NCBI GenBank assembly: GCA_025201765.1
Contig: MU623564.1
Location: 1 to 37,729 of the forward strand
From: Daldinia sp. FL1419
Taxonomy: Eukaryota; Ascomycota; Sordariomycetes; Xylariales; Hypoxylaceae
Direction of reading: 5' to 3'
DNA: 37,729 nucleotides
Shown: positions 22,164 through 33,026 of the stretch, one piece after another
Layout: each line of letters begins with the position of its first letter
Numbering within the stretch: the stretch's first letter is position 1
Notes under the pieces: model-generated
The model's input: the letters and a program-made list of their open reading frames with translations, nothing else
Databases searched by the model: none
What the model was told of the DNA's origin: nothing
Position numbers and translations under genes: made by a program

Positions 22164-22900
22164 ACATTTTATAAAATTCTAATAAATTAAATTATCAATC
22201 ATAATAAATAATTTATCCATTATAATCTTATTAATAATAAAGATTTTATAACCAATTTAAAAATTAAAATCCTTATTATTTATAAATGATTTATTAATAA
22301 ATATAAAGATCTTTACTATAATAAAATCCAATTTAATATAGTAGAATCCATATAATAAATTATTCAATTACCATTAAAGATATTTATTAAACTTATTAAT
22401 TTTGACTTTTCTAAATTCTTTATATTAAACCACCTCACACATATCAAATATTACCTCAGATTAATAAATAAAAGTAATATAAGCGCTATAGGCTTATTGC
22501 TACATATACTACTAAATAATATCATCCTTTCCATTCTAGATTAATATAATCTTCTTACCTTATTTTTTTAATATAAATAAATATCACTATTGTTATTAAT
22601 TAAAATAATATAATTATTAGATATTAATAAAATATTTTTATTAAAATATAATTTAAACTTTATTTTAAATTTAAATTTTTTTATTTTATCCTCCTGCAGT
22701 TTATTAAATACTTTATTCGATACTCCAAATATATTATTAATTTACATTTTAATTAAATTAAATTGATTAAATAATTCTAAAATTAAAAAACATGGATCAT
22801 AAATTAATGTAATTATGAAAAGTTTTTTATAATAATATTTAAAATAAATTACCCACCAATATATATTAATTTTAATTATTTTATAAAACAATTTTATAAT
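22164..22900 (-). pseudogene. Copia-2 reverse transcriptase, C-terminal part (relic)
   Basis: Minus-strand reading from about 22735 to 22470 gives FNKLQEDKIKKFKFK, NKNILLISNNYIILI and NSDIYLYQKNKVRRLYQ. This follows the fungal Copia block in which a KLxEDEIKKxKFxxKPRE stretch is followed by xPLxFNGxxI and INLxQK. The usual PRE reads as LYF or similar because of RIP. LINE-D separates it from the upstream part of the same frame at 23761. Confidence 0.68.
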
Positions 22901-22914
22901 AATTATTATAATAT

Positions 22915-23746
22915 TATTTATTTATTTATTACTACTCCAATTTACCTAGAATATATTATAAGTATCTGGTTCATCTTTTAGTATTTGTTTTAAGTAGGAA
23001 TTATATTCCGGAAAAAACCTACTTATTACTTATTTAATTAAATTACATTATTATAATTTTAATTATATTTTATATTTTTATTAGAATTTAATTTTTTAAT
23101 AAAAATAATTAAATTTTAATATAAAAAATATTTAATGTATTTTAATGTTTAAATTTTATAAAATAATGTAGTAATAATTTGGATATAAAATAATAATAAA
23201 ATTTAAAATAATTTTATTATTTTTTTTAATAAATAATAAAAATGTTATTATATTATAAAGAAATTATTTTAAAAAAAGGTTGGAATATATATAATTTATA
23301 TAAAATATAAATATATATGAATAATTTTATATTTTTATAAAAAACCATTATTTATTTTTACTTTTATAATTTTCTTTTTAATATTATAATATTATATTTA
23401 TTTTCTAAAATGGTTTAAAATAGTATTATTAATTTATAACCTTTTTTAATTAACTTTAATCTTCTTTATATACCTTATTTATATTTTGTAATATTATAAT
23501 ATAATATTATTATATTTATTATATTTATAATTTAATATTATTTTAAAAAATCCATTTTATTTTATATATATATTATATTAAATAAAAGAAAATTTGTATA
23601 TTTGTAGGTATTCCATTATTTCTCCAATTCTAACCTATTATTAACCCTTTTTAAATATTTCGGTCCCTTTGTTGGAAATTATTACGGCATTCTGGACCTA
23701 GTGCGATACTTCAATATTATATTGCGCTGGGATTACAATCCCAGTG
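22915..23746 (-). mobile_element. LINE-D: 5'-truncated LINE copy
   Basis: This minus-strand copy of the last 0.8 kb of the LINE family has its tail at 22915-22932 (complement of a TAAA run and GTAGTAATAA). It is flanked by a perfect 14-base duplication, AATTATTATAATAT (22901-22914 and 23747-23760). The 5' junction end is unmutated (CGGTCCCTTTGTTGG, CATTCTGGACCTAGTGCG, GCGCTGGGATTACAATCCC; 23661-23746), whereas the same positions in LINE-2 read ATTTTAGATTTTATATAA. It is inserted in Copia-2 pol. Confidence 0.9.
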
Positions 23747-23760
23747 AATTATTATAATAT

Positions 23761-24324
23761 CTTTAAAAAAAAAATCTTTAAACTTTTTAAATAATATAAC
23801 AATAATAATTTAATTCAAATTAATATTTAATTAGGTGTATATTTATATAATATTATATAATTATATAACCATTCTTTTAATTTATTATTATAAAAATAAA
23901 ATAAATATAATAATAATTTATTAATTAAAACATTAAATTATGGATAATTGTATAAATATTTCCTCTTTCCTTTTATCATTATAACCTTAAATAATAAATT
24001 ATAATTTTTTATATAATTTATTAATACCTTTTCTTTTAATTTTATAAATAATTTATAATTTAAATAGTTAAACATTCTCATATTTTATTTTATTATATTT
24101 CTTGAATAAGAACACTCCTCATCTAATAAATCCTTCAATCTCTTATGTATCTGCTATTTCAAATGGTTGGTTTAAAGTAATAATCTTTTCTTCTTAACAT
24201 AATTATAATAATAATTTTATATTAATTACTAGTTTTTTTGTACTGGTTGCTTTGCAATCAGTTTGATTTTCAAGACCAATTAATCTTATTCTATAATTAT
24301 TAATTTAATACCTATTAATAAATA
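23761..24324 (-). pseudogene. Copia-2 reverse transcriptase, N-terminal part (relic)
   Basis: The minus-strand translation shows LIGLENQTDCKATSTKKLV (24290-24230, the least mutated part), EEKIITLNQPFEIADT, EIEGFIRxGVFLFKK (24143-24100) and GYNDKRKEEIFIQLS (23986-23940). These correspond to the fungal Copia reverse-transcriptase entry region (E-I-x-GLLxKGVF and later RLVxQAYNDxGKExxLTQSPT). Every stop in the frame is TAA or TGA at a likely glutamine, arginine or tryptophan codon. It is cut on the left by LINE-D and on the right by the tandem-repeat insertion. Confidence 0.78.
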
Positions 24325-26058
24325 AAATTATTTTTATATTTTTAATTAAATTTCTTTTTTAATTATTTTTATAACTAACTTACCCTAATTATATAATTTT
24401 TTTTTAAAAGGGGAAAGGAGGTTTTATAGAAGGTTGTAGTGTAATTACATAATTGAGTAAACCTTATTAACCTCCATAAAACTAATCCTTCTAAAATTTC
24501 CATAAACCTTTTAATATATAAATAAGTCTTTAAAAATTGTTTTCATATTTAATTAGCTTAAGTTCTTAAGTATAGAATCATCAGTTTTTCTATAACAATA
24601 AGTTGGGATGATAGGGTCAGGATAAAGTCTGCCAATCTAACGCTTTTTGGTGCGTAAATAAGTTTTTAAGAGTTGTTTTCTTATCTAATCAGCTTAAGTT
24701 CTAAGACATAAAATCATTAGTTTTCTATAGAGTTTTATATAATAAAAGTATAGGGTTAAAACATATCCTACAAAAACTCTTATTTAATTAGAGTTTATGT
24801 TTAATATATAAACCCTTAAATATTAATTCTTATTTAATTAATTTAAGTTTTTAAGTACCAAATTATTAATTTTTCCATCGAAATTTATACGATAAAGTGC
24901 AGGGCATATCCTGTAAGAGTTATTAAAGTTTTTATTTAATATAAATAAGCTTTTAAAAATTATTTTCCTGTTTGATTAGTTTAAGTTAGGATGTACCCAA
25001 TCATCAGTTTTCCATAAAACTTCGTACAATAAAAATGCAAGGTATGTCTTGCAGGAGCTTTTATTTAATTAGAGTTTCTGTGTAATTAGAGTTTTTGTTC
25101 AATATAAATAAACCTTCAAAAATTATTTTGCTGTTTGATTAGCTTAAGTTCTCAAGTATAAAATCGTCAGTTTTTTATAGAGCTTTGTACGATAAAATTG
25201 CAAGACATATCTTATAAAAGCCATTAAAGCTCCTTAAAAATTGTTTTTTTGTCTGATTAGTTTAAATTCTTAAGTATAGAATTATTAGTTTTTTTATAGA
25301 GATTTGTACAATAAAAAGTTATTAAAACTTATATTTAATATAAATAGGCTTTTAGAAATTATTTTCCTGTTTGATCAATTTAAGTTAGGATACCCCCAAT
25401 TATTAATCTTTTTATAGAGATTTGTATGATAAAATGCAGGACATATTTTGTAAGAGTTATTAAAGCTCCTGTTCAATTAAAACTCCAACTCAAGATAAAT
25501 AAATTTTCAGAAGTTGTTTTTTTGTCTGATCAGCTTAAATTCTCAAAGGTAAAATCATCAATTTTTAAAACCATAGAATTTCATACAATAAAAATATAAG
25601 GTTAAGACATATCCTACAAGAACTATTAGAATTCCTGTTCAATATAAGCCCTTAAAAATTAATTCTTATTTAATTAAATCAAATCTTTAAAGATTAAATT
25701 CTCTATATAAAAATCAAGCTCTTCAAAACATCACTTTTCATACAACTTCTTACAATAGTATATAACTCTCTTATTTGATTAACTTAAGTTCTTAAATATA
25801 GAATCATTACTTTTCTTATAAACTTTTATATAAATATATATGTTTTTCAATCCTTTTATTATTTATTTAACCTTTAATTTATATTACCATTATTAGAAAT
25901 CATTTTTATTAACCCTTCCATTTAATTACTTTAATATTTTTTTTACGATATAATCATTTTACATCTTTTATTTCATTTATATTTATTAATTTCTTGCAGG
26001 AGATATATAAATCCCTAAAAGTTAATTCTTATTTAATTAAATTAAATACTTTATTATA
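24325..26058 (-). repeat. Second tandem array of about 150-base units (minus orientation)
   Basis: The left end (24325-24400) is the inverse of the right end of the first array insertion (15200-15285). The terminal block GTAATTACATAATTGAG follows, then seven or more units with inverse landmarks: TCAGCTTAAGTTCTTAAGTA, TTTTCTATAGAGTT, GGGCATATCCTGCAAGAG and GTTATTAAAGTTCC. One unit carries GTTGGGATGATAGGGTCAG (about 24601-24619), the inverse of the insert at 14.9 kb. Unit variation is mostly C/T and G/A. Confidence 0.72.
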
Positions 26059-28037
26059 ATGAACCAGGATAATAGAATTATATAACTAAAGTTATTTTAC
26101 AAAACCCTATTAACCTTCATAGAACAACCTTTTTAAGGTCTCCCCAAACTATTCTGAATATAAATAGGCCCTCAAAAGTTATTTTCTTTTTTAATTAGAT
26201 TAAGTTCTCAAGTATAAAATCCTCAATTTTCTTATAAAGTTTCGTACGATAATATATGCCTTTTTTTTTTGTTAAATATAACCTCTTTAAGAACGCACTA
26301 CCTTTGTTACAGTTATGGGACAAAAAAACCGCACACCTCAAATTTTGTACCCCTAACATTCAAATTTAAATAACTTAATAAAGAAAATAGATAAAATTAA
26401 TTGGTTTTGTATTTTAAATTATTTAATTAATAAAATATTTATTTTCGATTTTTCATATTTATTATTATGTAAGATTGATTTTAAAACAGTTGATATGATT
26501 AGGTTTAGTTTTTTGTATAAAATATAATTTAATATAAAGTAATATATGATATAAGATAAATTTAAAAAAACTATAAATATAAAATGTAAGTAATTATATA
26601 TATAAAATAACTTTTCTTAAGATTCTAGGTATAGAATTGAGTAAGTTATAAGCTTTTGAAATATATATGTTTTAGGGATTTTGATAAAAAATCCACGTTT
26701 TTCTATAAAACATACCCTATTCAACTAAATATAATTCAACCAATTTAAATTGTTTTAATAAAAGAAAACTTTATATATATAAATAAATACTTAAACTTTA
26801 TATAAATATTTTTTAAAAATATAAAAATAAGTTTTTAGGGTTTAAAATAATTTTTGTATTTTACTTAAAATCTATTGTATAATAACCTATTTTTTATAAT
26901 TCTTCTATTAGTTCTTTTCAAAAATTAAATCTATAAATAAAATCTACAATAAATTTTAATATGACTTTATATATATATATTATTAGTATCTATATATTAT
27001 GGTATTAAAAGGAATTATTGAAACTATATATATATAAATTTGAGGTGTGCGGTTTTTTTGTCCCATAACTGTAGTAACCACTTCCATTAATTATTCTATT
27101 TTATTATTTTAATAGCTCTTTTAGGATATAATTTATGATAGGGTAGTTGAAATGTAGGGTAGGGTATACCTATCCTGCAAAAACTATTAAAGTTTATGTT
27201 TAATATATAGGCCCTTAAGAGTTATCTTTCTTATCTAATCAGGTTAAGTTCTTAAACATAAAATCCTAAATTTTCTTATAATACTTCATATGAAAATATA
27301 CGTTTTTTAGTTCTTTTGTTGAATATAACCTTTTAAGAATACGTTATCATTATTAAACAATTATTTCTATTAATTCTTTTATTTAATCGTTTTAATATCT
27401 TCTTTAGGATATAATTACCTTATATATTTTATTTTATTAGAGCTTATTAGTTTTTTAGGAATAGTTTTTCCAAAAGCTTTTATAAGTTTTTTTTGGGTAT
27501 ATATAGGCCTTTAAGAGTTGATTCTTGTCTAATCAAGTTAATCTCTTTAACCTCCACCTTTTATATAACTTTTTACGAGAGTTTATGATTTTTCTCTTTT
27601 ATTAAATATATCTCTATTTTATCTCTTAAATACCAGCTACCATTACCAGCAGTTAGTTTTATTAGCCTTTTACTTATTTGATCACTTTAATACCTTTTTT
27701 AGGATATAGTTTTTTGGTAATTTTTATTAGTTGAAGTGCAGGGTATATCTTGTAGGAGTTAGTATGAACCTTGAATTAGAGCTTTTATTTAATATATAAA
27801 TTCTTAAGAGTTAATTCTTGCCTGATCAGATTAAGCTCTTTAAGTATTATCTTTTATATAGCTTCTTACAATAGTTTATGACCTTGTTTCTAGTTGAATA
27901 TATCATCCATTTTATTTCTTAAGTGCTAACAATTACCTCTATTAATTAGCCTTTTATTTAATCACTTTAATACCTACTTTTTTTAGGATATAATTATTTT
28001 ATATTTAACTATTAAAATTCCTGTTCAATATTTTGGT
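26059..28037 (-). repeat. Third repeat block, ending in the TTCAA terminus
   Basis: It starts TGAACCAGGATAATAG (compare TTGAACCAG, the end of the 408-base element) and continues with unit landmarks in minus orientation. It includes repeated TTTAATACCTTTTTTAGGATATA stretches near 27420, 27700 and 27980, with a period of about 280-300 bases. It ends ATTCCTGTTCAA at 28026-28037. MITE-3 is inserted in it. It resembles an enlarged relative of the 2015-2422 element with several internal units. Confidence 0.6.
26310..27071. mobile_element. MITE-3: 762-base Tc1/mariner-type element with perfect 36-base inverted ends
   Basis: The ends 26310-26345 and 27036-27071 are perfect inverse copies of 36 bases beginning CAGTTATGGGACAAAAAAAC. 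They are flanked by TA on both sides (26308-26309, 27072-27073), the Tc1/mariner target. The interior is AT-rich (CAGTTGATATGATTAGG near 26488) and contains no transposase, so it is non-autonomous. It interrupts a repeat unit whose uninterrupted relatives are at 967-1000 and 27335-27380. The termini are unmutated. Confidence 0.9.
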
Positions 28038-28092
28038 TGAACGATTTTGAGGGGAATTTGTTGATATAAGTTTATATTCAATCAAAAAAGCT
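28038..28092. other. Less-mutated junction sequence
   Basis: It contains GGTTGAACGATTTTGAGGGG next to the TTCAA terminus at 28037. The second TTGAAC (28047-28052) is the inverse of that terminus, so two repeat ends may abut here. Confidence 0.35.
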
Positions 28093-28130
28093 GTACCCCA
28101 CAGGAAGCCACAAGCGCGCGCATGGGGTAC
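28093..28130. repeat. GC-rich 38-base foldback GTACCCCA...TGGGGTAC
   Basis: Perfect 8-base arms (28093-28100 and 28123-28130) enclose AAGCCACAAGCGCGCGC. The stretch is flanked by TA steps and is the only CpG-rich spot in a kilobase. The arm resembles the MITE-2 end (GTACCCCACAAG), so it may be a remnant of such an element. Confidence 0.55.
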
Positions 28131-28400
28131 AAAAAAATCCAAAACTATTTTGATTTAATATATTAATTCAAAACCTATTTAAAAACACTAATAATTAATA
28201 TTATTTGAAAGATAGCTGAATTTATGGTTTTTTGAGATAGGTTGTATATGTTTCTGATTGGAGGTTGTTGTATAATAGTTGAAAATGTCCGAAATTGTGG
28301 GGGATTTCTTTGGGAGCTGATTGGTCAGTTAGGATTATGGCACAATTAATGAAATAAGAAAGATATAGATTTTTTTAAAAAATAAATAAATTATATTATA
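28131..28400. other. Moderately GC island without recognised gene
   Basis: Bases 28200-28350 (CTGATTGGAGGTTGTTG, GGGATTTCTTTGGGAGCTG, AGGATTATGGCACAATTAATG) have escaped RIP. Short open frames exist on both strands but none is convincing. It may be the unmutated right edge of the tandem-repeat insertion in Copia-2. Confidence 0.4.
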
Positions 28401-30640
28401 AGAATTTACTAATTGGGGTTTGTTCTTATTTTTAGGAACTTATTCTTATTGTTATCTTACTATAGGTGCTTTAACCTTAGGAACATATTCATCACCATTA
28501 TTATATTTATAATTAAAATCTTTATTTACAAAGTCTAAAATATAAATAAATTTATTATAAAAATATAATTTCATAACCATAATCTTAAAATTAATTAATC
28601 TTCTATTTATTTTAATAGTATAGGTTTTATTATTTTGGATAATTAGTTTATAAGGATTGGTTTAATTATTATTTTTGTAATAAATATGTATTTTAAATTG
28701 GAAAAGTAGGTTTAATATATTTAATATATTTGGTCCATTTTTTATATTTAGAATATTATTGATTTATTATTTAGTTTTAAATTTATAAACTTTATTTATT
28801 ACTTTTTTAATAATTATAATTTAAATAATAATAAAAGGAAAAGATAATAAATTATTTATTAATTTTAGATATATTCCAAATATAAATAATATTAATATTA
28901 AACCATTTAATCTTATTATATTATTAATAACTTTTATAATTATTTATAAAATATAATAAATATTAATTTAAATACCCTAAAAATCTTCTAATATTATTTT
29001 ATATATTTATTATAATAGGTTATAATATTATTTAATTTTTCCAATTAAATTATATGTTTTAATAGGTATTTTTTAATAATTATTAATAATACTTTTATAT
29101 TTAAAATAAATTTATTAATTACAAAATTAATATTAATATTAAATATTAAATTATTAAGTAATCTAAAATAGTTATTTATTTATATTATTCTTAATATATT
29201 CTATATATATATTATTATTATATCTTTAAAGCACTTTATTACCTAAAATAATATAATTTTATGAATAATATAAAAGATTAACTTACCTTTAATATACATT
29301 ATATAAATATAAACACTATAATTAAAATCAATATCATCTTTTATAATAAACTTAAATCATCCTAATATATTACCATATATCTAACATTAATAATAATATT
29401 TATTAATTTTTTTAATAACTGTTCAATTTAATTTATTATATCCAACTTTTATAAAAACATAATAAAATCAATTTATAACTCAATAATTAAAATGTTTATA
29501 TATCTATTATAACTCTTCTTTAATTAAATAATAATATATAATTATTTATTTTTTATTATCAAATAGAAATCATAAATATTCCCATTTTTAAATAATAAAT
29601 AATACTTATTCTTCTAAATAAACATATTTTTAACATTATTCAGAAAAATTCTTAAATAATTTATATTATAAAGATATAATAAAAATAATATAATATAAAA
29701 TATAATATAAAACTAAATAATTCTAAATAGGGTAAATATATCAATAATATTAAAATTCTCCTACTTTAAATAATCACCAAATTATATAATATATATTTTT
29801 ATTATAAATATATTCATTTACATTTCACTTCTTAATAATATTTTAATTATTCTAATATTAAATAAAATACCTTAAAATATATAAAAATATTATTTTTTAA
29901 AATAAAATGTAAAAAAGGAACCTAAGGTTATATCCACAAAATACCTATAATTATCATTAAAGATATCTATTACAATAAACATATAAAAAATTGTTTAATT
30001 TATAAAAATATTAGTAATTTAAGGACGATTAACTTTACCATAATTTATAAAATATTATATAATTAATAATTAAACCTAATTATTATTATTATATTTATTA
30101 TTAATATATTATATATATTATATATTAAAATTATTACTATTACCATTATTATCATTATTATTATAATTAATATTAATTTTTTATAATTAATAAAGAAGGT
30201 TATAAAATCCTCTTCAATATTTCCCATTTCTTATTCCTATATATATTAATACTATTTATTATATTTATTATATTATTTATATATAAGATGCGAAGTAGAT
30301 TAATAATCTAATTTATTATAAATAAAATATTTTTTCTTTTTATTCCTATTATTAAAACATTTTTAATTATTAAAATATTTATTTTTACTTTAATTTATTT
30401 AATAAGGTTTTTAATTATTCTAATAATTTAATTAATATAATAATAATTGTTTTTATTTTATATTTATTAAGAAAACTTTAATATATATTATTTATTATTA
30501 TTTAGAGATTAGTATAAATATTCTTAAATGTGTTAGATTGTTAAAGGAAGATGGGTAGGAATGTTAAATATTTTTGTACAATATAATATAAGCCTTTTTT
30601 AAAGTAGATTTTTTTAATATAATTAATTAATGAATCTTTA
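28401..30640 (-). pseudogene. Copia-2 5' pol region (protease/integrase position), relic
   Basis: On the minus strand long RIP-broken readings exist, for example TIFYMFIVIDIFNDNYRYF near 29990-29940 and VDITLGSF after it. These are separated by stops that would be Q, W or R. The position between gag and reverse transcriptase is where Copia elements have protease and integrase. I could not identify the integrase zinc-binding or DDE residues with confidence, so the domain name rests on order alone. Confidence 0.45.
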
Positions 30641-30657
30641 TAAATATATTATATTTA

Positions 30658-30840
30658 TTGATCATTTTTATTAGAAGGTGAGTTCCAATAAGAACATAGG
30701 GTGAAATCAAATTTATAACAATGTAATTTAATTAGATAGGCAGTAGGTAGGTTTTCTCTGCAATATAGTTCTTATTTAGAATAAATATTAAAAGATAAAC
30801 CAGATACTTGTATTATATTCTAGGTAAATTGGAGTAGTAA

Positions 30841-30871
<31 letters not shown>
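30658..30871 (+). mobile_element. LINE-E: very short 5'-truncated LINE copy
   Basis: This is the last 180 bases of the LINE family (GATAGGCAGTAGGTAGG, TTTTCTCTGCAATATAG) ending in a clean TAAA run at 30838-30871. Flanks ATATTATATTTA (30646-30657) and ATATTGTATTTA (30872-30883) are a 12-base duplication with one G/A difference. The 5' part (AAGGTGAGTTCCAATAAGAA) is little mutated compared with the other copies. Confidence 0.85.
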
Positions 30872-31399
30872 ATATTGTATTTAAATAATTAATATTTTAA
30901 GGCATTTAGGTAAAAGAAATTTTAAAATTATTCTATATAATATTCTTAATTATTATGTTTTTTTATTCTGATATATATATTTGAAGATTTTTATTAATGT
31001 GGAAAAAATTGTATATTTTATTAATTATTATATTAAAGTTAAAATTTTATTATATAAGGTGTTTATGGAAAAATTCTAAAATTATTCCTTTTAATATAGT
31101 ATTATAGGTATTAGTATATAAGTTAGGTTTAATTTTAAATTTGTAATAATAAAATAAGAAGATTTAGATTTGTTTATTTAATATTTTATATTTTTTGCCT
31201 CTAAATTTAAGATTATTGTTAAGATATAATTTAATTAGTAAATTAAGAAGTTAAGATTTTTATATTATTAGTTACTCTTTTTATTTATAAATAGGTAATT
31301 TTACGATAGATCATTATATTATTTTTGGTAGAGCTTTTATATTATCTATATATTAACCTTATTATATAAGATTATTTATTAAGAATATCTAGGTTAATT

Positions 31400-31640
31400 A
31401 ATATTAAAAAACTATTGGAACTTATTAAGGTGTTTAAGGTGTTTAAGAGATTATTTATTATTATTATATTAGATGGATTGATTATTATGGTGTTTGAGGA
31501 ACTTGTGGAGCCTGTTGAGGTGCTAGAATTGGTTGGGGTGCTGGAATTAGCTGGGGTATTAGAACCGCTTAGGGTGCTTAAGAGATTGGTTAAAGGTTCA
31601 CAAATTGTATTGAATAGGGTTATATAATTGTAATTAAAAG
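31400..31640 (-). pseudogene. Copia-2 gag relic, proline/glutamine-rich
   Basis: The minus strand reads as a P/Q-rich stretch, with AVLIPQLIPAPQPILAPQQA and PQVPQTP at about 31575-31490. On either side every stop is TAA, at a place where CAA keeps the PQ or TPQ pattern going (for example TP-TAA-TP-TAA-TAA-VPI). Such low-complexity P/Q segments occur in gag-like proteins of fungal LTR elements. The unmutated patch is 31499-31600. The 70-codon frame on the opposite strand here is a shadow of this patch. It is 1.2 kb inside the 5' LTR. Confidence 0.55.
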
Positions 31641-32845
31641 TTATAATATTAATATTGTTGTTATTAATTTTATTTTGATTATAATAACTTCTATTATAAT
31701 TTCTAATGAATATAAATATATTAGATTAGTTAAAGATTTAAATTTAAGGGGGTAGGTTCTTAATAAATTATTTATTTTATTTTAAAAAAGCTCAGAACAT
31801 GAATCTGCATTAGTAATAACTGTAAATACATATAAGTTATTTTATATTATTTTAACAAAAACACTATAAAATTTAAGATATTCTTTAATTTAAATATATA
31901 ATGGATATTGGACTTTAATAAAATAAATTAGAATCTAATCATAAAAATCATTTTTAAAAATATATTATAAACTTTTATTAATTATATCTTCATTATAACC
32001 TATTATATTCTCAATCATATATATATTAACGTGGATTACTAAACCAATTATTATATTATTTATATTATAATTAATATTTAATTATTTATTATTAATATAT
32101 TTTAATTAAAATTCCTCTATTAATTTAATTATATTAAATATTAATTATAGTAAATTTTTAAAGAAAATATAATATTATAATTAGAATAATAAAAATATTA
32201 ATTATTATAATAAACGAATATTGAAAGAAATAATGAATATATTATTATAAAAAAAGAAACTATATTGATTTTATTTTGTAAAATTACTTTATAAAATGTT
32301 GAACTATTTTTTCCTCAGGTGCTGAATTTTCAAATAATAATAATTATAATATATAAAACTTTTTAAATAAAATTAGAAAAAAAATTTAAGTAAAGTTTAA
32401 AATTTATTAATAAAGTAAAAATATAATATAATTTTTAATATTATTACCTTTTTTCAATATATTATAATATTATAATAAATATAAATATATATTATAAATA
32501 TAAATATATAATAAATATATAATAATTTAATTAATATAAATTCCTTTAAAACCATTTCATTAATAAAAGAAGCCTTAATATTATTTATTTATATATAATA
32601 AATATACACCTTAAATTGTAAATTTAATACTAAAATTGTTTTTACCTTTTAAAAATCTTAAATTAACGTAAGTTATTTCCAAAATCATATATAATAATAT
32701 AAAATTCCAGGCTTAAAATCATGCACTAGAATATAAAATCTTAAAATCATTTGCCTTTTTTTATTAGGATTCAGTACTGAAGTTATTTCCTCCCTTTTGG
32801 GTACCTAACTAATTTATAATTAATTTATTATTAATTATTAATTAA
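31641..32845 (-). mobile_element. Copia-2 leader region
   Basis: It aligns inversely with Copia-1 127-2548 (minus its insertions) and with 36226-36299. It has little-mutated spots: AACATGAATCTGCATTAG near 31800, TTTTTCCTCAGGTGCTGAA near 32311 and TTATTTCCTCCCTTTTGGG near 32784. It serves as the empty-site reference for the insertions in Copia-1. No open frame is present. Confidence 0.72.
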
Positions 32846-33026
32846 TATTAAATAAATAATATATTATTGTATATAATAATAAAAGTAAAAATATTTAAAT
32901 AAATTTAATTAAAAGGTGATTATTCTAAAAAAGAACGTATTTTAATTGGAAACCAAAATATATGGAGCTAAATACAGGATTAAAGTAGGTCTGTACCACC
33001 ATGGTCACATGACCAACATTCCCATA
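32846..33026 (-). repeat. Copia-2 LTR, right (5') copy, 181 bases
   Basis: This is the partner of 19908-20088. The outer half is unmutated (GGTCTGTACCACCATGG, TCACATGACCAACATTCCC) and the inner half is RIP-mutated. It contains the symmetric CATGGTCACATGACC. The outer end reads CCCATA where the left copy has TTTACA, consistent with an original CCCACA. Confidence 0.85.

Larger units (their letters stand above)
19908..33026 (-). mobile_element. Copia-2: Ty1/Copia LTR retrotransposon in LINE-1, with nested insertions
   Basis: The element reads right to left. The order is 5' LTR (33026-32846), leader, gag relic (about 31640-31400), pol (about 30640-20110) and 3' LTR (20088-19908). Its own sequence is about 6-7 kb; the rest of the 13.1 kb is nested insertions (LINE-C, -D, -E and the 24.3-28.0 kb repeat insertion with MITE-3). 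Copia rather than Gypsy is supported by the reverse-transcriptase wording at 22.4-24.3 kb. A purine-rich run precedes the 3' LTR on the minus strand (GAGAAAAGAAAAAG, 20107-20094), a possible polypurine tract. A primer-binding site cannot be read through the damage. Confidence 0.82.

Noticed and set aside
31415..31627. 70-codon plus-strand frame with repeated VLEL words
   Set aside because: It is the antisense of the P/Q-rich gag patch of Copia-2, which reads right to left in the element's own orientation.
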